50,726 nt of DNA, from positions 1 through 50,726 of the forward strand of contig CAMYVO010000007.1 in NCBI GenBank assembly GCA_947302485.1. The letters are read 5' to 3'. Positions 25,512 to 34,095 of the stretch are shown here, piece after piece. Each line of letters begins with the position of its first letter. Within the stretch, counting starts at the first letter, position 1. The notes below the pieces were generated by a model, which was not told the DNA's origin, made no database searches, and worked only from the letters and a program-made list of their open reading frames with translations. This DNA is from an uncultured Clostridium sp. Lineage in GTDB: Bacteria; Bacillota; Clostridia; TANB77; CAG-508. The position numbers and the translations under genes were made by a program.

Positions 25512-25550
25512 ATATAGAGAGTAATGTTTTGTCAACATTACTCTCTATAT
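25512..25550 (-). terminator. Terminator after bofA
   Basis: A 17-bp perfect stem (25512-25528 with 25534-25550) with a 5-nt loop, 5 bp after the bofA stop, followed on the minus strand by a T-rich tract. Confidence 0.8.
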
Positions 25551-25554
25551 TAAT

Positions 25555-25827
25555 CTATCCTAACAACAACTTTAAAAGTGTTAATAAAATTGCTCCTGGC
25601 ACTCCGAGCAATCCAACAAAAATAGCTGTTATAATATTTAAACCTATATGAAAATTCCAAAATCCTCCTATAATATTCACAATGTATATGAGAATTGCTC
25701 CTAAAGCAGAATTTAAAAGTAATTTTAATATCTTCTTAATAGGAAATATAAATAATTTCCCAAATATTAATAAAAAACAAATACAAGCTAAAAATGTTAA
25801 TATTACATTGGTATCCAGTTTAATCAC
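25555..25827 (-). CDS. bofA: Pro-sigma-K processing inhibitor BofA family
   Basis: A 90-residue integral membrane protein with two to three hydrophobic segments. In Bacillus, BofA holds the SpoIVFB protease inactive until the forespore signal arrives. Family features are the 'KLLLNSALGAILIYIVN' segment and the C-terminal 'NIITAIFVGLLGVPGAILLTLLKLLL' (GxPG motif). The start is a GTG with AAGGACGAG upstream. It follows yaaL, as in the conserved recR-yaaL-bofA order; recR is not here. Confidence 0.9.
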   Translation of the reverse strand: MIKLDTNVILTFLACICFLLIFGKLFIFPIKKILKLLLNSALGAILIYIVNIIGGFWNFHIGLNIITAIFVGLLGVPGAILLTLLKLLLG

Positions 25828-25877
25828 CTCGTCCTTTTATTAATTGATATGATTAAACAGTAATAAATATACCAAAA

Positions 25878-26165
25878 TTATACAACTTTTATATCATCTA
25901 CATTTCTTATTGCAATCTCATCAATCCTATCTAATATTAATCCATTCTTTTTAGCCTTTTTTAATAAATAATTTAACTTAGATTGATTAGCTTTTATTTG
26001 ATATAAATAGTAATCAATTAATTCTCCATCTGCATATTCATAATTTTTATTTGCACTATTTAGATCTTTTTTTGCTTTTATAATACTTTTTATTAATTCA
26101 ATGTCTAATTCTTCTTCACTTCTTTCTACTATTTTATTATCTTTTACATACTCTTCATTAATCAT
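25878..26165 (-). CDS. yaaL: YaaL-like DUF2508 protein
   Basis: A 95-residue soluble helical protein of the YaaL/DUF2508 family: 'DIELIKSIIKAKKDLNSANKNYEYADGELIDYYLYQIKANQSKLNYLLKKAKKNGL'. The family is encoded next to bofA in many spore formers and is of unknown function. The C-terminal tail (LDRIDEIAIRNVDDIKVV) is longer than in Bacillus. It begins the yaaL-bofA pair, with AGAGG before the ATG. Confidence 0.85.
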   Translation of the reverse strand: MINEEYVKDNKIVERSEEELDIELIKSIIKAKKDLNSANKNYEYADGELIDYYLYQIKANQSKLNYLLKKAKKNGLILDRIDEIAIRNVDDIKVV

Positions 26166-26281
26166 TATTTAACCTCTTTTAAAAAATTTAAAACATATAA
26201 TACTAAATATATTATATGCTTTAGATATGTAAAATATTCAATTTATGGAAATTTAATAACCATTTTTTAAAATTGTATTAT

Positions 26282-26659
26282 TTAACTAATAACTGTTGGT
26301 GCTAGATAATAAAATACAGGTATATTTCTTAATATACCAAATAAAATTGTAATTATTAATAAAACACACCAAATCCAATTTGGCACGCTTTTTTTACCAT
26401 TAAATATATATTTATAGATTAAATATATTATAGAAGGAAGTAGTAATATTATTGTTAATGGATTATATCTTAATGCTTGATATGGATTTAATCTAATTAA
26501 AGAAGCAATTGCTCTAGTAGCTCCGCATCCTGGGCAATAAAATCCTGTTAGTTCAAAAAAAATACAAGGGATTCCAATATCATATTTTAAGAACACTATG
26601 ATAGCTAGAATCCCAATTGTACATAAAATTATAATGTTTTTTAAATTATTCTTGTACAC
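26282..26659 (-). CDS. DUF2752 membrane protein
   Basis: A 125-residue protein with three to four membrane segments and the DUF2752 signature PCIFFELTGFYCPGCGATRAIASLIRLNPYQALRYNPL, where the CPGCGATR motif is diagnostic. The function is unknown. The GTG start lies within the last codons of the DUF4234 gene (14-bp overlap), so translation is coupled. DUF2752 and DUF4234 proteins commonly occur together in Clostridia. Confidence 0.88.
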   Translation of the reverse strand: MYKNNLKNIIILCTIGILAIIVFLKYDIGIPCIFFELTGFYCPGCGATRAIASLIRLNPYQALRYNPLTIILLLPSIIYLIYKYIFNGKKSVPNWIWCVLLIITILFGILRNIPVFYYLAPTVIS

Positions 26660-27008
26660 TTGTACTTTGTCTTGAAATTGTATTTAATTCATTTTGAACC
26701 ATACAGTATGTAACTATACTTAATCCAAAAATAGACAAAATTAAGTATATTGTAGAATTATCACTCGCATTAATTCCATATTTTTGGTTTGCTTCATACA
26801 TTTCTTTACCTATTTTATAATTCCAGTAAATTCCATAGATTCCACATGTTATTAGTGAAAATAAGAAGGCTTTAACCCCTGAGAATTCTGGATCATTATT
26901 TGCTCTTGATGCATCATCTGTTAATGTAATAAACCAATAAATACCATAAATACCACATGTAATAATGCTTAATAGAACAGCTACTACTATGTTTCTTTCT
27001 TTAATCAT
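26646..27008 (-). CDS. DUF4234 membrane protein
   Basis: A 120-residue protein of three membrane segments with an internal duplication: 'LLSIITCGIYGIYWFITL' and 'LFSLITCGIYGIYWNYKIG'. These TCGIYGIYW repeats define DUF4234. The function is unknown. It has a good GGAGGAAT site and is followed by the overlapping DUF2752 gene. Confidence 0.88.
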   Translation of the reverse strand: MIKERNIVVAVLLSIITCGIYGIYWFITLTDDASRANNDPEFSGVKAFLFSLITCGIYGIYWNYKIGKEMYEANQKYGINASDNSTIYLILSIFGLSIVTYCMVQNELNTISRQSTSVQE

Positions 27009-27122
27009 TTTTATTCCTCCTTCTTTTTTATATTTATAGCATACAATATTTCGACAAAAATTTCAAGTACATTATAATATATATGTTATATTTTTTAAAA
27101 AATACCAACTATTCTGAATTAC

Positions 27123-27151
27123 TTGCAAAATTCATTAAATCATGCTAAAAT
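27123..27151 (+). promoter_or_regulatory. SigA-type promoter of serS
   Basis: TTGCAA (27123-27128), a 17-bp spacer and TAAAAT (27146-27151), 55 bp before the serS start. The short leader leaves no room for a T-box. Confidence 0.65.
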
Positions 27152-27205
27152 CAGTATGTTAATATTATTAAGAGATTTTTTAATTTAGAATGGAGGTTCA
27201 AACTT

Positions 27206-28492
27206 GTGTTAGATATAAAATTTGTAAGAGAAAATCCTGAAATAGTTAAAGAAAATATTAAGAAAAAATTTCAAGATTACAAACTACCTTTAGTAGATGA
27301 AGTAATTGAATTAGATAAAAAGAATCGTGAAGCTAAGCTAAATGGTGATGAACTTCGTTCAAAACGTAATTCACTTAGCAGTCACATTGGAAACTTAATG
27401 AGAGAAGGAAAAAAAGATGAGGCTGAAAAAATAAAAATAGAAGTAAATAACATTAATGATGAATTGTCAAAAAATGAAGAATTAGAAACAGAATATTCAG
27501 AAAAAATTACAAGCATTATGATGAAAATTCCTAATATAATTCATGAATCTGTTCCTATTGGTGAAGATGATTCTAAAAACGTTGAAATCCAAAAATATGG
27601 TAACCCTGTAGTACCAGATTATGAAATTCCTTATCATACTGATATTATGGAATCACTTTGTGGTATAGATTTAGATTCAGCTAGACGTGTTGCTGGTAAT
27701 GGATTCTATTATTTAATTGGAGATATAGCAAGACTTCATTCTGCAATTTTATCTTATGCAAGAGACTTTATGATTAATAAAGGTTTTACTTATTGCATAC
27801 CTCCATTTATGATTAGAAGTGATGTAGTTACTGGTGTGATGAGCTTCGAAGAAATGGATGCAATGATGTACAAAATCGAAGACGAAGATTTATATTTAAT
27901 TGGTACAAGTGAGCATTCTATGATTGGTAAATTTAAAGGACAACTGCTACAAAAACAAGATCTTCCATACACTATGACTTCATACTCTCCATGTTTTAGA
28001 AAAGAAAAAGGAGCTCATGGTATTGAAGAACGTGGTGTGTATCGTATACATCAATTTGAAAAACAAGAAATGATTGTAGTTTGTGAACCAGAAGATAGTT
28101 ATGCATGGTATGATAAAATGTGGTCTTATACAGTTGAACTTTTCAGAAGTTTGGATATTCCTGTTCGTACTTTAGAATGTTGTAGTGGTGACCTTGCAGA
28201 TTTAAAAGCAAAAAGTGTTGACGTAGAAGCATGGAGTCCTAGACAACAAAAATATTTTGAAGTTGGAAGCTGTTCTAATTTAACAGATGCTCAAGCAAGA
28301 CGTCTTGGTATTCGTATAAAAGGTGAAAAAGGAAACTATTTTGCACATACTTTAAATAACACTGTTGTTGCCCCACCTCGTATGTTAATTGCTTTCTTAG
28401 AAAACAACTATAACCAAGATGGTAGCATTAATATTCCAGAAGTATTAAGACCATATATAGGTGGAACTTGTAGGCTTACGCCTAATAAATAA
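27206..28492 (+). CDS. serS: Seryl-tRNA synthetase
   Basis: A 428-residue class II aminoacyl-tRNA synthetase that charges tRNA-Ser. The N-terminal long coiled-coil arm (residues 30-105) precedes the catalytic core, with motif 2 'SPCFRKEKGAHGIEERGVYRIHQFEKQE' and motif 3 'FAHTLNNTVVAPPRMLIAFLEN'. The GTG start gives the usual MLDIKFVREN beginning and has TGGAGG upstream. It heads a serS-ysxC-DUF4364 operon. Confidence 0.97.
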   Translation: MLDIKFVRENPEIVKENIKKKFQDYKLPLVDEVIELDKKNREAKLNGDELRSKRNSLSSHIGNLMREGKKDEAEKIKIEVNNINDELSKNEELETEYSEKITSIMMKIPNIIHESVPIGEDDSKNVEIQKYGNPVVPDYEIPYHTDIMESLCGIDLDSARRVAGNGFYYLIGDIARLHSAILSYARDFMINKGFTYCIPPFMIRSDVVTGVMSFEEMDAMMYKIEDEDLYLIGTSEHSMIGKFKGQLLQKQDLPYTMTSYSPCFRKEKGAHGIEERGVYRIHQFEKQEMIVVCEPEDSYAWYDKMWSYTVELFRSLDIPVRTLECCSGDLADLKAKSVDVEAWSPRQQKYFEVGSCSNLTDAQARRLGIRIKGEKGNYFAHTLNNTVVAPPRMLIAFLENNYNQDGSINIPEVLRPYIGGTCRLTPNK

Positions 28493-28506
28493 AAAGAGAG
28501 GAAAAT

Positions 28507-29085
28507 ATGTTAGTTAAAAATCCAAAATTTGAAATATCTGCAGTTAGTCCAAAACAATATCCTAATAGTAACCTTCCAGAAATTGTACTTGCCGGAAAAT
28601 CAAATGTAGGAAAATCTACTTTTGTAAATACACTAATAAACAGAAAAGGCTTAGCAAGAACTAGTAGCGAACCTGGAAAAACAAGGCAAATTAATTTCTA
28701 TAACATGGATGATAAATTCTATTTTGTAGATTTGCCAGGATATGGATATAGTAAAATGTCAAAACAAGAGCAAGGCAAAGTAGGAAAATTTATAGAAGAA
28801 TACCTTTTTTCTAGAAAAAAAATTAGTCTTACCGTTCTTCTTATTGACATACGTCATCAGCCTGGAGAAAATGATAAATTAATGTTTAACTATTTGAAAA
28901 GTACAGGATTACCTTTTATTGTAATTGCAAATAAAGCAGATAAGATTGCAGTAACAAAAGTAAATTCATATTTAGAAGATATAAAAAAAGAACTAAAAGA
29001 TACATCAGTTCCTATTTTTGCATTTTCTTCTCAAAGAAGAATTTATACAGAAGCTATCTGGACAGAACTTGAAAAATATATTTAG
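28507..29085 (+). CDS. ysxC: GTP-binding protein YsxC/EngB
   Basis: A 192-residue essential GTPase for 50S subunit assembly. Motifs are G1 GKSNVGKST, G3 DLPGYGYSKMSKQE, G4 ANKADK and the late 'FAFSSQRR'. The length is typical. It is 14 bp downstream of serS and 15 bp upstream of the DUF4364 gene, with GAGAGGAAAAT before the ATG. Confidence 0.96.
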   Translation: MLVKNPKFEISAVSPKQYPNSNLPEIVLAGKSNVGKSTFVNTLINRKGLARTSSEPGKTRQINFYNMDDKFYFVDLPGYGYSKMSKQEQGKVGKFIEEYLFSRKKISLTVLLIDIRHQPGENDKLMFNYLKSTGLPFIVIANKADKIAVTKVNSYLEDIKKELKDTSVPIFAFSSQRRIYTEAIWTELEKYI

Positions 29086-29100
29086 CTAGGAGGAAATAAA

Positions 29101-29640
29101 GTGAAACTCACTTCTGACAATGATACTTTAGCAGAAAATAAAGTACTAATTTTATATATACTTAATAAGCTTAACTCACCTATTAATAACGATGCCTTAA
29201 TGCAACTTGTAATATTGGTTCAAGATATGAATTACTTTTATTTCCAACAATTCCTGTTAGACTTGTTAGAAAATAAATATATTACAGAAAAAGATTCCTT
29301 ATATGAAATAACAGAACTTGGAAAAGAAACTTTAAAACTAACTGAAGATTTACTACCAGGAATTATTAAATTTAGAATAGATAATAATATTAAAGAAGAA
29401 CTTGATGAAATTAAAAATGAAGTTGCTGTTTCTTCGGAATTTTTTGTAGATGATGATAATAACTTTCTTGTTAAATGTAAGCTAGTTGAAAATAACACTA
29501 CTATTTTTGAAATATCTACATTCGCTGGTTCTAGAGATCAAGCAAAAATCATCTCTGACAATTGGGAACAAAATGCAAATGATTTATATCCTAAAATGAT
29601 GAATTTATTAGTAAATCCAAGTGAAAAAAATTGCCATTAG
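29101..29640 (+). CDS. DUF4364 family winged-helix protein
   Basis: A 179-residue protein of the clostridial DUF4364 family. The N-terminal winged helix is 'ILYILNKLNSPINNDALMQLVI ... FQQFLLDLLENKYI ... YEITELGKETL', and a beta-rich C-terminal domain follows. It is probably a transcription factor; no target is known. The GTG start has AGGAGGAAAT upstream. The last residues (NCH and the TAG stop) lie inside an inverted repeat whose other arm provides the same end to the neighbouring convergent gene, so the original C-terminus has probably been altered. Confidence 0.88.
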   Translation: MKLTSDNDTLAENKVLILYILNKLNSPINNDALMQLVILVQDMNYFYFQQFLLDLLENKYITEKDSLYEITELGKETLKLTEDLLPGIIKFRIDNNIKEELDEIKNEVAVSSEFFVDDDNNFLVKCKLVENNTTIFEISTFAGSRDQAKIISDNWEQNANDLYPKMMNLLVNPSEKNCH

Positions 29641-29732
29641 GGACGGTTCTCTTTGGCAATTTTTTGTATAGAAAATAATTTATTTTATAAACAGATGAAA
29701 TTGCCAAAGAGAACCGTCCCTAATGGCAATTT
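29628..29732. repeat. 35-bp perfect inverted repeat (GGGACGGTTCTC family), MITE/REP-like
   Basis: The arm at 29628-29662 and its exact complement at 29698-29732 flank a 35-bp spacer. The arm contains ATTGCCATTAGGGACGGTT and GGCAAT repeats. GGGACGGTTCT words are common in clostridial intergenic repeats linked to IS200-like (RayT) transposases; that link is from general knowledge. Each arm encodes AAT TGC CAT TAG, so both flanking convergent genes end in Asn-Cys-His. It may also act as a bidirectional terminator. Confidence 0.85.
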
Positions 29733-30517
29733 CTCCTAACCTTATTTCTCACATATTCATATACAACAATCCCTGTCGCTACAGAGGCATTAAGACTTTC
29801 TGTTTTTCCTAACATTGGAATTTTTACTTTCTTATCTACTACTTGTAATACTTCTTCAGACACACCATTTGCTTCATTTCCTATTACTACTACCTTTTTA
29901 ACTGGTCCCATATCGTAAATACTTTCATTAGTTTCTAAATAAGTCGCTATTGTTTCATAGCCTTGTTTTTTAAGCTCTTGTAAAGTATGAGTTAAATCTT
30001 CCGAAATAATTACATTTACTCTAAATATCGCACCCATGGTAGAACGTACCACTTTAGGATTATAACTATCTGCTGTATTCTTTGAAACAATAACTTGAGA
30101 AAACCCAGCACTATCTATAGTTCTTATAATTGTTCCCAAGTTTCCTGGATCCCCAATCCCATCTAAAACTATAATCATTTCTTCACTAGAATTTATAGAA
30201 TTTTCACTTGTATTTTTTCTTTCTATTACTGCTAAAATTCCTTGTGGAGTAACAACATCAGTTAGCATTCTAAAAACTTTATTTGTAACATATATGCACG
30301 AATAATTATTTATAGTATTTTTAAAATCCTCTTGTAATAATTTTGCAGCATCTTCTGATACAACAATATACTTAATTTTTACATTTTCTTCTATAGCTTC
30401 TTTAATTAGTTTTTCGCCTTCAATTACATATACATTATCTAAATCTCTATACTTTTTCTCTTTTAATTTTCTGATATATTTTACCAATTCATTATCTTTA
30501 CTGGTTATTACTTGCAT
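29720..30517 (-). CDS. SpoU/TrmH-family RNA 2'-O-methyltransferase
   Basis: A 265-residue SPOUT enzyme (RlmB/TsnR-like) that methylates ribose 2'-OH in rRNA or tRNA. The N-terminal substrate-binding domain is 'NVYVIEGEKLIKEAI'. The trefoil-knot SAM domain has motif 1 'DGIGDPGNLGTIIRTIDSAGF', motif 2 'VVVIGNEANGVSEE' and motif 3 'VKIPMLGKTESLNASVATGIVVYE'. The start at 30517 (MQVITSKDNE) has AGGAGG 7 nt upstream; an ATG at 30523 is too close to it. The C-terminal RNCH is contributed by the inverted repeat at 29628-29732. Confidence 0.92.
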   Translation of the reverse strand: MQVITSKDNELVKYIRKLKEKKYRDLDNVYVIEGEKLIKEAIEENVKIKYIVVSEDAAKLLQEDFKNTINNYSCIYVTNKVFRMLTDVVTPQGILAVIERKNTSENSINSSEEMIIVLDGIGDPGNLGTIIRTIDSAGFSQVIVSKNTADSYNPKVVRSTMGAIFRVNVIISEDLTHTLQELKKQGYETIATYLETNESIYDMGPVKKVVVIGNEANGVSEEVLQVVDKKVKIPMLGKTESLNASVATGIVVYEYVRNKVRRNCH

Positions 30518-30533
30518 ACTCATTCCTCCTATG

Positions 30534-30566
30534 GGGCAATGGGTCAGACCCTTTTTGGTCCCCTCT
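30534..30566. repeat. REP-like palindrome between mfd and the SpoU gene
   Basis: GGGGCAATGGGTCAGACCC is followed by CTTTTTGGTCCCCTCTC. GGGTCAGACCC is itself a palindrome, and GGGG/CCCC arms flank it. It is related to the element at 22631-22680. It lies 5 bp after the mfd stop on the minus strand and may serve as its terminator. Confidence 0.65.
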
Positions 30567-30570
30567 CAAT

Positions 30571-33500
30571 TTATTTTATTGTTTTTAAAAATTCTTTTGT
30601 TTCTTTTATTACTTCTTTATCTATTGTGTTATTTAGCTTTAATGTAATATATGGTTCTGCTGCTGGTGAAAACCTTATTTTATTTTTATATTTGTTTACT
30701 AGTTCATCAACCATGTCCATATTAAATAATGATGTATCAAAATTAAATACAATGTTTTGACCTTTTTGCAGTATTTTTATAACTCCACTTTTTTTAGCTA
30801 ATTCTTTAATTCTTGTAATTTCTAATAAGTTTTCTACTTCTTTTGGCATTTCTCCGAATCTATCAATCATTTCGTCTATTACTTCCCTAATCTCTTCTTC
30901 TGTTCTGCATAATGCAATATTTTGATACATTTCAATTTTTTGAGAACTGTTTTCTATATATTCGTCTGGCAAATAGCTTGATACATTTAAATCTATTTGC
31001 ACGTCCACCTCTTCTGATATCTCTTCACCTTGTATTTCTTTTACAACTTCATCTAATAACTTGCAATATGTATCATATCCTACTTGATTCATATGTCCGT
31101 GTTGTATTTCACCGAGTAAACTTCCTGCTCCTCTAATTTCAAGATCCCTCATTGCAATTTTGAATCCAGAACCAAATTCTGTAAATTCTTTTATTGCCTT
31201 TAGTCTTTTATCTGCAACCTCTGTTATAAGCTTATCTCTTCTGTATGTTATATATGCATATGCTTGTTCTTTGCTTCTTCCAACCCTTCCTCGTATTTGA
31301 TACAGCTGTGCTAAGCCCAATCTATCTGCATTCTCCACAATTATAGTATTAGCATTTGGTATATCTATTCCGGATTCCAATATTGTAGTACAAACCAATA
31401 CATCTATCTTTTTATCTACAAAGTCCATCATTATTTCTTCTAGTTCATTTCCTGACATTTTACCATGTGCAAATCCTACTTTTGCCTCTGGTACAAGATC
31501 TGCTATAGTTTCAGCCTTTCTTATAATTGTGTCTACTTTGTTATATAAATAGAATACTTGGCCTCCTCTTTCAAGTTCTTTTAAAATAGCTTCTTTAATT
31601 ACTTCTTCATCATATTCTAAGATATATGTTTGTACTGGTTTTCTGTTTTGTGGTGGCTCATAAATTACAGACATATCTCTTACTCCAACAATTGACATGT
31701 GAAGTGTTCTTGGTATTGGAGTTGCTGTCATTGTTAGCACATCTACATTTGTTTTTAATTCCTTAATTTTTTCTTTATCTTTTACACCAAATCTATGCTC
31801 TTCGTCTATAATAAGAAGGCCTAAATCTTTAAACTCTACATCTTTACTAAGCATTCTGTGTGTTCCAATAACAACATCTACTTCGCCTAATTTTAATTTC
31901 TTTATAAGATCTGTTTGCTCCTTTTTTGTACGAAAACGATTTAATACTTCAACGTGTATTGGAAATTCTTCCATTCTTTCTTTAAAACACTCATATTGCT
32001 GATTGGCAAGTACTGTAGTTGGTACTAAGTATGCGACTTGTTTTTGCTCCATACATGCTTTAAATGCTGCTCTTATTGCAACTTCTGTTTTACCATAACC
32101 AACATCCCCACAAAGAAGTCTATCCATTGGCTTTTGTTTTTCCATATCTTTTTTTACTTCATCTATACATCTTAATTGATCTTCAGTTTCTACATATGGA
32201 AATGTATCCTCAAACTGCTTTTGCCATGGTGTATCTTTACTATAGGCATATCCTTTAGCTTTTTGTCTTTTGGCATATAACTCTATTAAATTTCTTGCCA
32301 CCTCTCTTAGGTTGTTCTTTACTTTAGCCTTTGTATTTGCCCACTCTTTACTTCCTAGTCTATTAATTTTAGGTGAGCTTTCCCCTTCTCCTATATATTT
32401 TCTAATGTTATCTAAGCTATTAGTTGGAACATATAATATATCATCATCTTTATAACGAATCTTAATGTAGTCTTTTACAACTCCATCTGCTTTTATGGTA
32501 TTTACTCCTATAAATTGTCCAATTCCATGTGTCTTGTGTACAATATAGTCACCTACCTTTAAATCTGCGAAAACTACTTTTTCTCCTTGCTTAAATACTG
32601 ATGATACTCTTTTCCTTTTTGTTTCTTTATAAAATAAATTATCATCTGTAAGTACCTTTAAATCTATATCATAACATTCGAATCCACTTGATAAAACGCC
32701 TTTTGTAATTACAACTTCTTCTTTTTCTATGTCTTTTAGTTTTTCTTGGTAATTGTGACTAATATTATTTTGGTTCAATAATTCAATTATCTTCTCTATA
32801 TTTTTTTCATTACCAGAAAATATAACTATTTTCTTATTTGATTTAAGTCCGGATTCTAGCTCTTCTAGCAAAAACATAGCATTACTTTTAAATAAATTAA
32901 TTTCTCTAAATGTAAAACTAAATGCGTTTTTTTTGTTAAATCCTATATCTTGTTTTTCAAGATAAATTATCTGACTTTTGCAAATATCTTGTAATTTCTC
33001 ATAAGATTTCATGTTCATTAGAACATCTGGTACTATTCTTTGTTTTTCTAATAATGTTTTTATCACTATACTATTATCATGAAGAATATTTGCAGTTCTT
33101 GCCCTAATTTTACTTTCCTCATCAATAAATATAATAGTATTATTTGATAAATATTCTAAAAAAGTTGCTGTTTTACTATAGAAACTATCTAAATATTTAT
33201 CTATTTTGCTAATATATTCACCAGAACTAATTGCTTCTATATCTTCTTCTACATTCTCATATCTACTAGATATATCTTCTATAGTATCTTTTATGTTTTT
33301 TTCTAAAACATATTCATGTGCTGGATATATTTCTATCTTTTCTATATTTTCGGTTGACCTTTGAGATAAAATGTTAAAAATTCTTATTGAATCTACTTCA
33401 TCTCCCCAAAATTCAATTCTTGCACCTTTTTTATCAGAAATTGCAATATCTAATATATCACCTCTAACGCTAAATTGTCCTTTTGCTTCAATTAGATCCA

Positions 33501-33978
33501 TTCTTTGATATCCAAGTCCTACAAGACTTTGTTTTATTTCTTCTAAGGAATATGATTTTCCTACTTTAAATTTTAGTATGTTTTTATATAACACATCATT
33601 TGAAATCATGGGCTGCATTGCAGCTTCAATTGTTGTTACAATTATATCTATTTTTCCTTCATATGTTCCATTTAATATATCAATTCTTTCATAAAGCAAG
33701 TCCTTACTTTCTGCTAAATAATCGTATGTTACTATCTCTTTTTTAGGCATAAGTTTTACATTATCTGTAAAATAGTTTAAGTCACTAACTATTTTTTTAG
33801 CTTGAATTTCATTATATGTTAATATACAAATTGGTCCTTTTATATTCTTCTTTGTAGCTGCACAGATAAGACTTTTGCCCACGTCAGTAAGCCCCAATAA
33901 TGATATTGGGGAAATTTTACTTTTTATTGTTTCTAAGTATTCTTTAAATTTTTCGCTTTTCGATAATTGTTGTATCAA
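30571..33978 (-). CDS. mfd: Transcription-repair coupling factor Mfd
   Basis: A 1135-residue translocase that removes RNA polymerase stalled at lesions and recruits UvrA. In order it has the UvrB-like N-terminal module (LLGLTDVGKS, QFSVRGDILDI), the RNAP-interaction domain (VGDYIVHKTHGIGQFIGV), the RecG-like helicase core (Walker A CGDVGYGKTEVA, DEEH in LLIIDEEHRFGV, TMTATPIPRTLHMS, QIRGRVGRS) and the TRCF C-terminal domain. I place the start at the TTG at 33978, because AAAGGAG lies 8 nt upstream; a TTG 24 nt earlier is also open. Its partner gene uvrC is frameshifted in this window. Confidence 0.96.
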   Translation of the reverse strand: MIQQLSKSEKFKEYLETIKSKISPISLLGLTDVGKSLICAATKKNIKGPICILTYNEIQAKKIVSDLNYFTDNVKLMPKKEIVTYDYLAESKDLLYERIDILNGTYEGKIDIIVTTIEAAMQPMISNDVLYKNILKFKVGKSYSLEEIKQSLVGLGYQRMDLIEAKGQFSVRGDILDIAISDKKGARIEFWGDEVDSIRIFNILSQRSTENIEKIEIYPAHEYVLEKNIKDTIEDISSRYENVEEDIEAISSGEYISKIDKYLDSFYSKTATFLEYLSNNTIIFIDEESKIRARTANILHDNSIVIKTLLEKQRIVPDVLMNMKSYEKLQDICKSQIIYLEKQDIGFNKKNAFSFTFREINLFKSNAMFLLEELESGLKSNKKIVIFSGNEKNIEKIIELLNQNNISHNYQEKLKDIEKEEVVITKGVLSSGFECYDIDLKVLTDDNLFYKETKRKRVSSVFKQGEKVVFADLKVGDYIVHKTHGIGQFIGVNTIKADGVVKDYIKIRYKDDDILYVPTNSLDNIRKYIGEGESSPKINRLGSKEWANTKAKVKNNLREVARNLIELYAKRQKAKGYAYSKDTPWQKQFEDTFPYVETEDQLRCIDEVKKDMEKQKPMDRLLCGDVGYGKTEVAIRAAFKACMEQKQVAYLVPTTVLANQQYECFKERMEEFPIHVEVLNRFRTKKEQTDLIKKLKLGEVDVVIGTHRMLSKDVEFKDLGLLIIDEEHRFGVKDKEKIKELKTNVDVLTMTATPIPRTLHMSIVGVRDMSVIYEPPQNRKPVQTYILEYDEEVIKEAILKELERGGQVFYLYNKVDTIIRKAETIADLVPEAKVGFAHGKMSGNELEEIMMDFVDKKIDVLVCTTILESGIDIPNANTIIVENADRLGLAQLYQIRGRVGRSKEQAYAYITYRRDKLITEVADKRLKAIKEFTEFGSGFKIAMRDLEIRGAGSLLGEIQHGHMNQVGYDTYCKLLDEVVKEIQGEEISEEVDVQIDLNVSSYLPDEYIENSSQKIEMYQNIALCRTEEEIREVIDEMIDRFGEMPKEVENLLEITRIKELAKKSGVIKILQKGQNIVFNFDTSLFNMDMVDELVNKYKNKIRFSPAAEPYITLKLNNTIDKEVIKETKEFLKTIK

Positions 33979-34045
33979 TTTTAAAGCTCCTTTTTGATTC
34001 AATACTATTATATTACAATTACGTGACTTTTACAATAAAAACTAT

Positions 34046-34091
34046 GAAAAGAAATCTCCTTAATGCTTTTTTTTTAAGTAGATTTCTTTTC
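34046..34091 (-). terminator. Terminator after the lipid kinase gene
   Basis: Stem GAAAAGAAATCT / AGATTTCTTTTC with an inner CTTAA/TTAAG pairing, 4 bp beyond the stop of the gene at 34096, followed by a T-rich tract on the minus strand. It separates that gene from mfd. Confidence 0.8.
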
Positions 34092-34095
34092 TAGT

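Noticed and set aside
27009-27205. T-box leader for serS
   Set aside because: The promoter lies only 55 bp before the start codon and no specifier stem or T-box sequence is visible.
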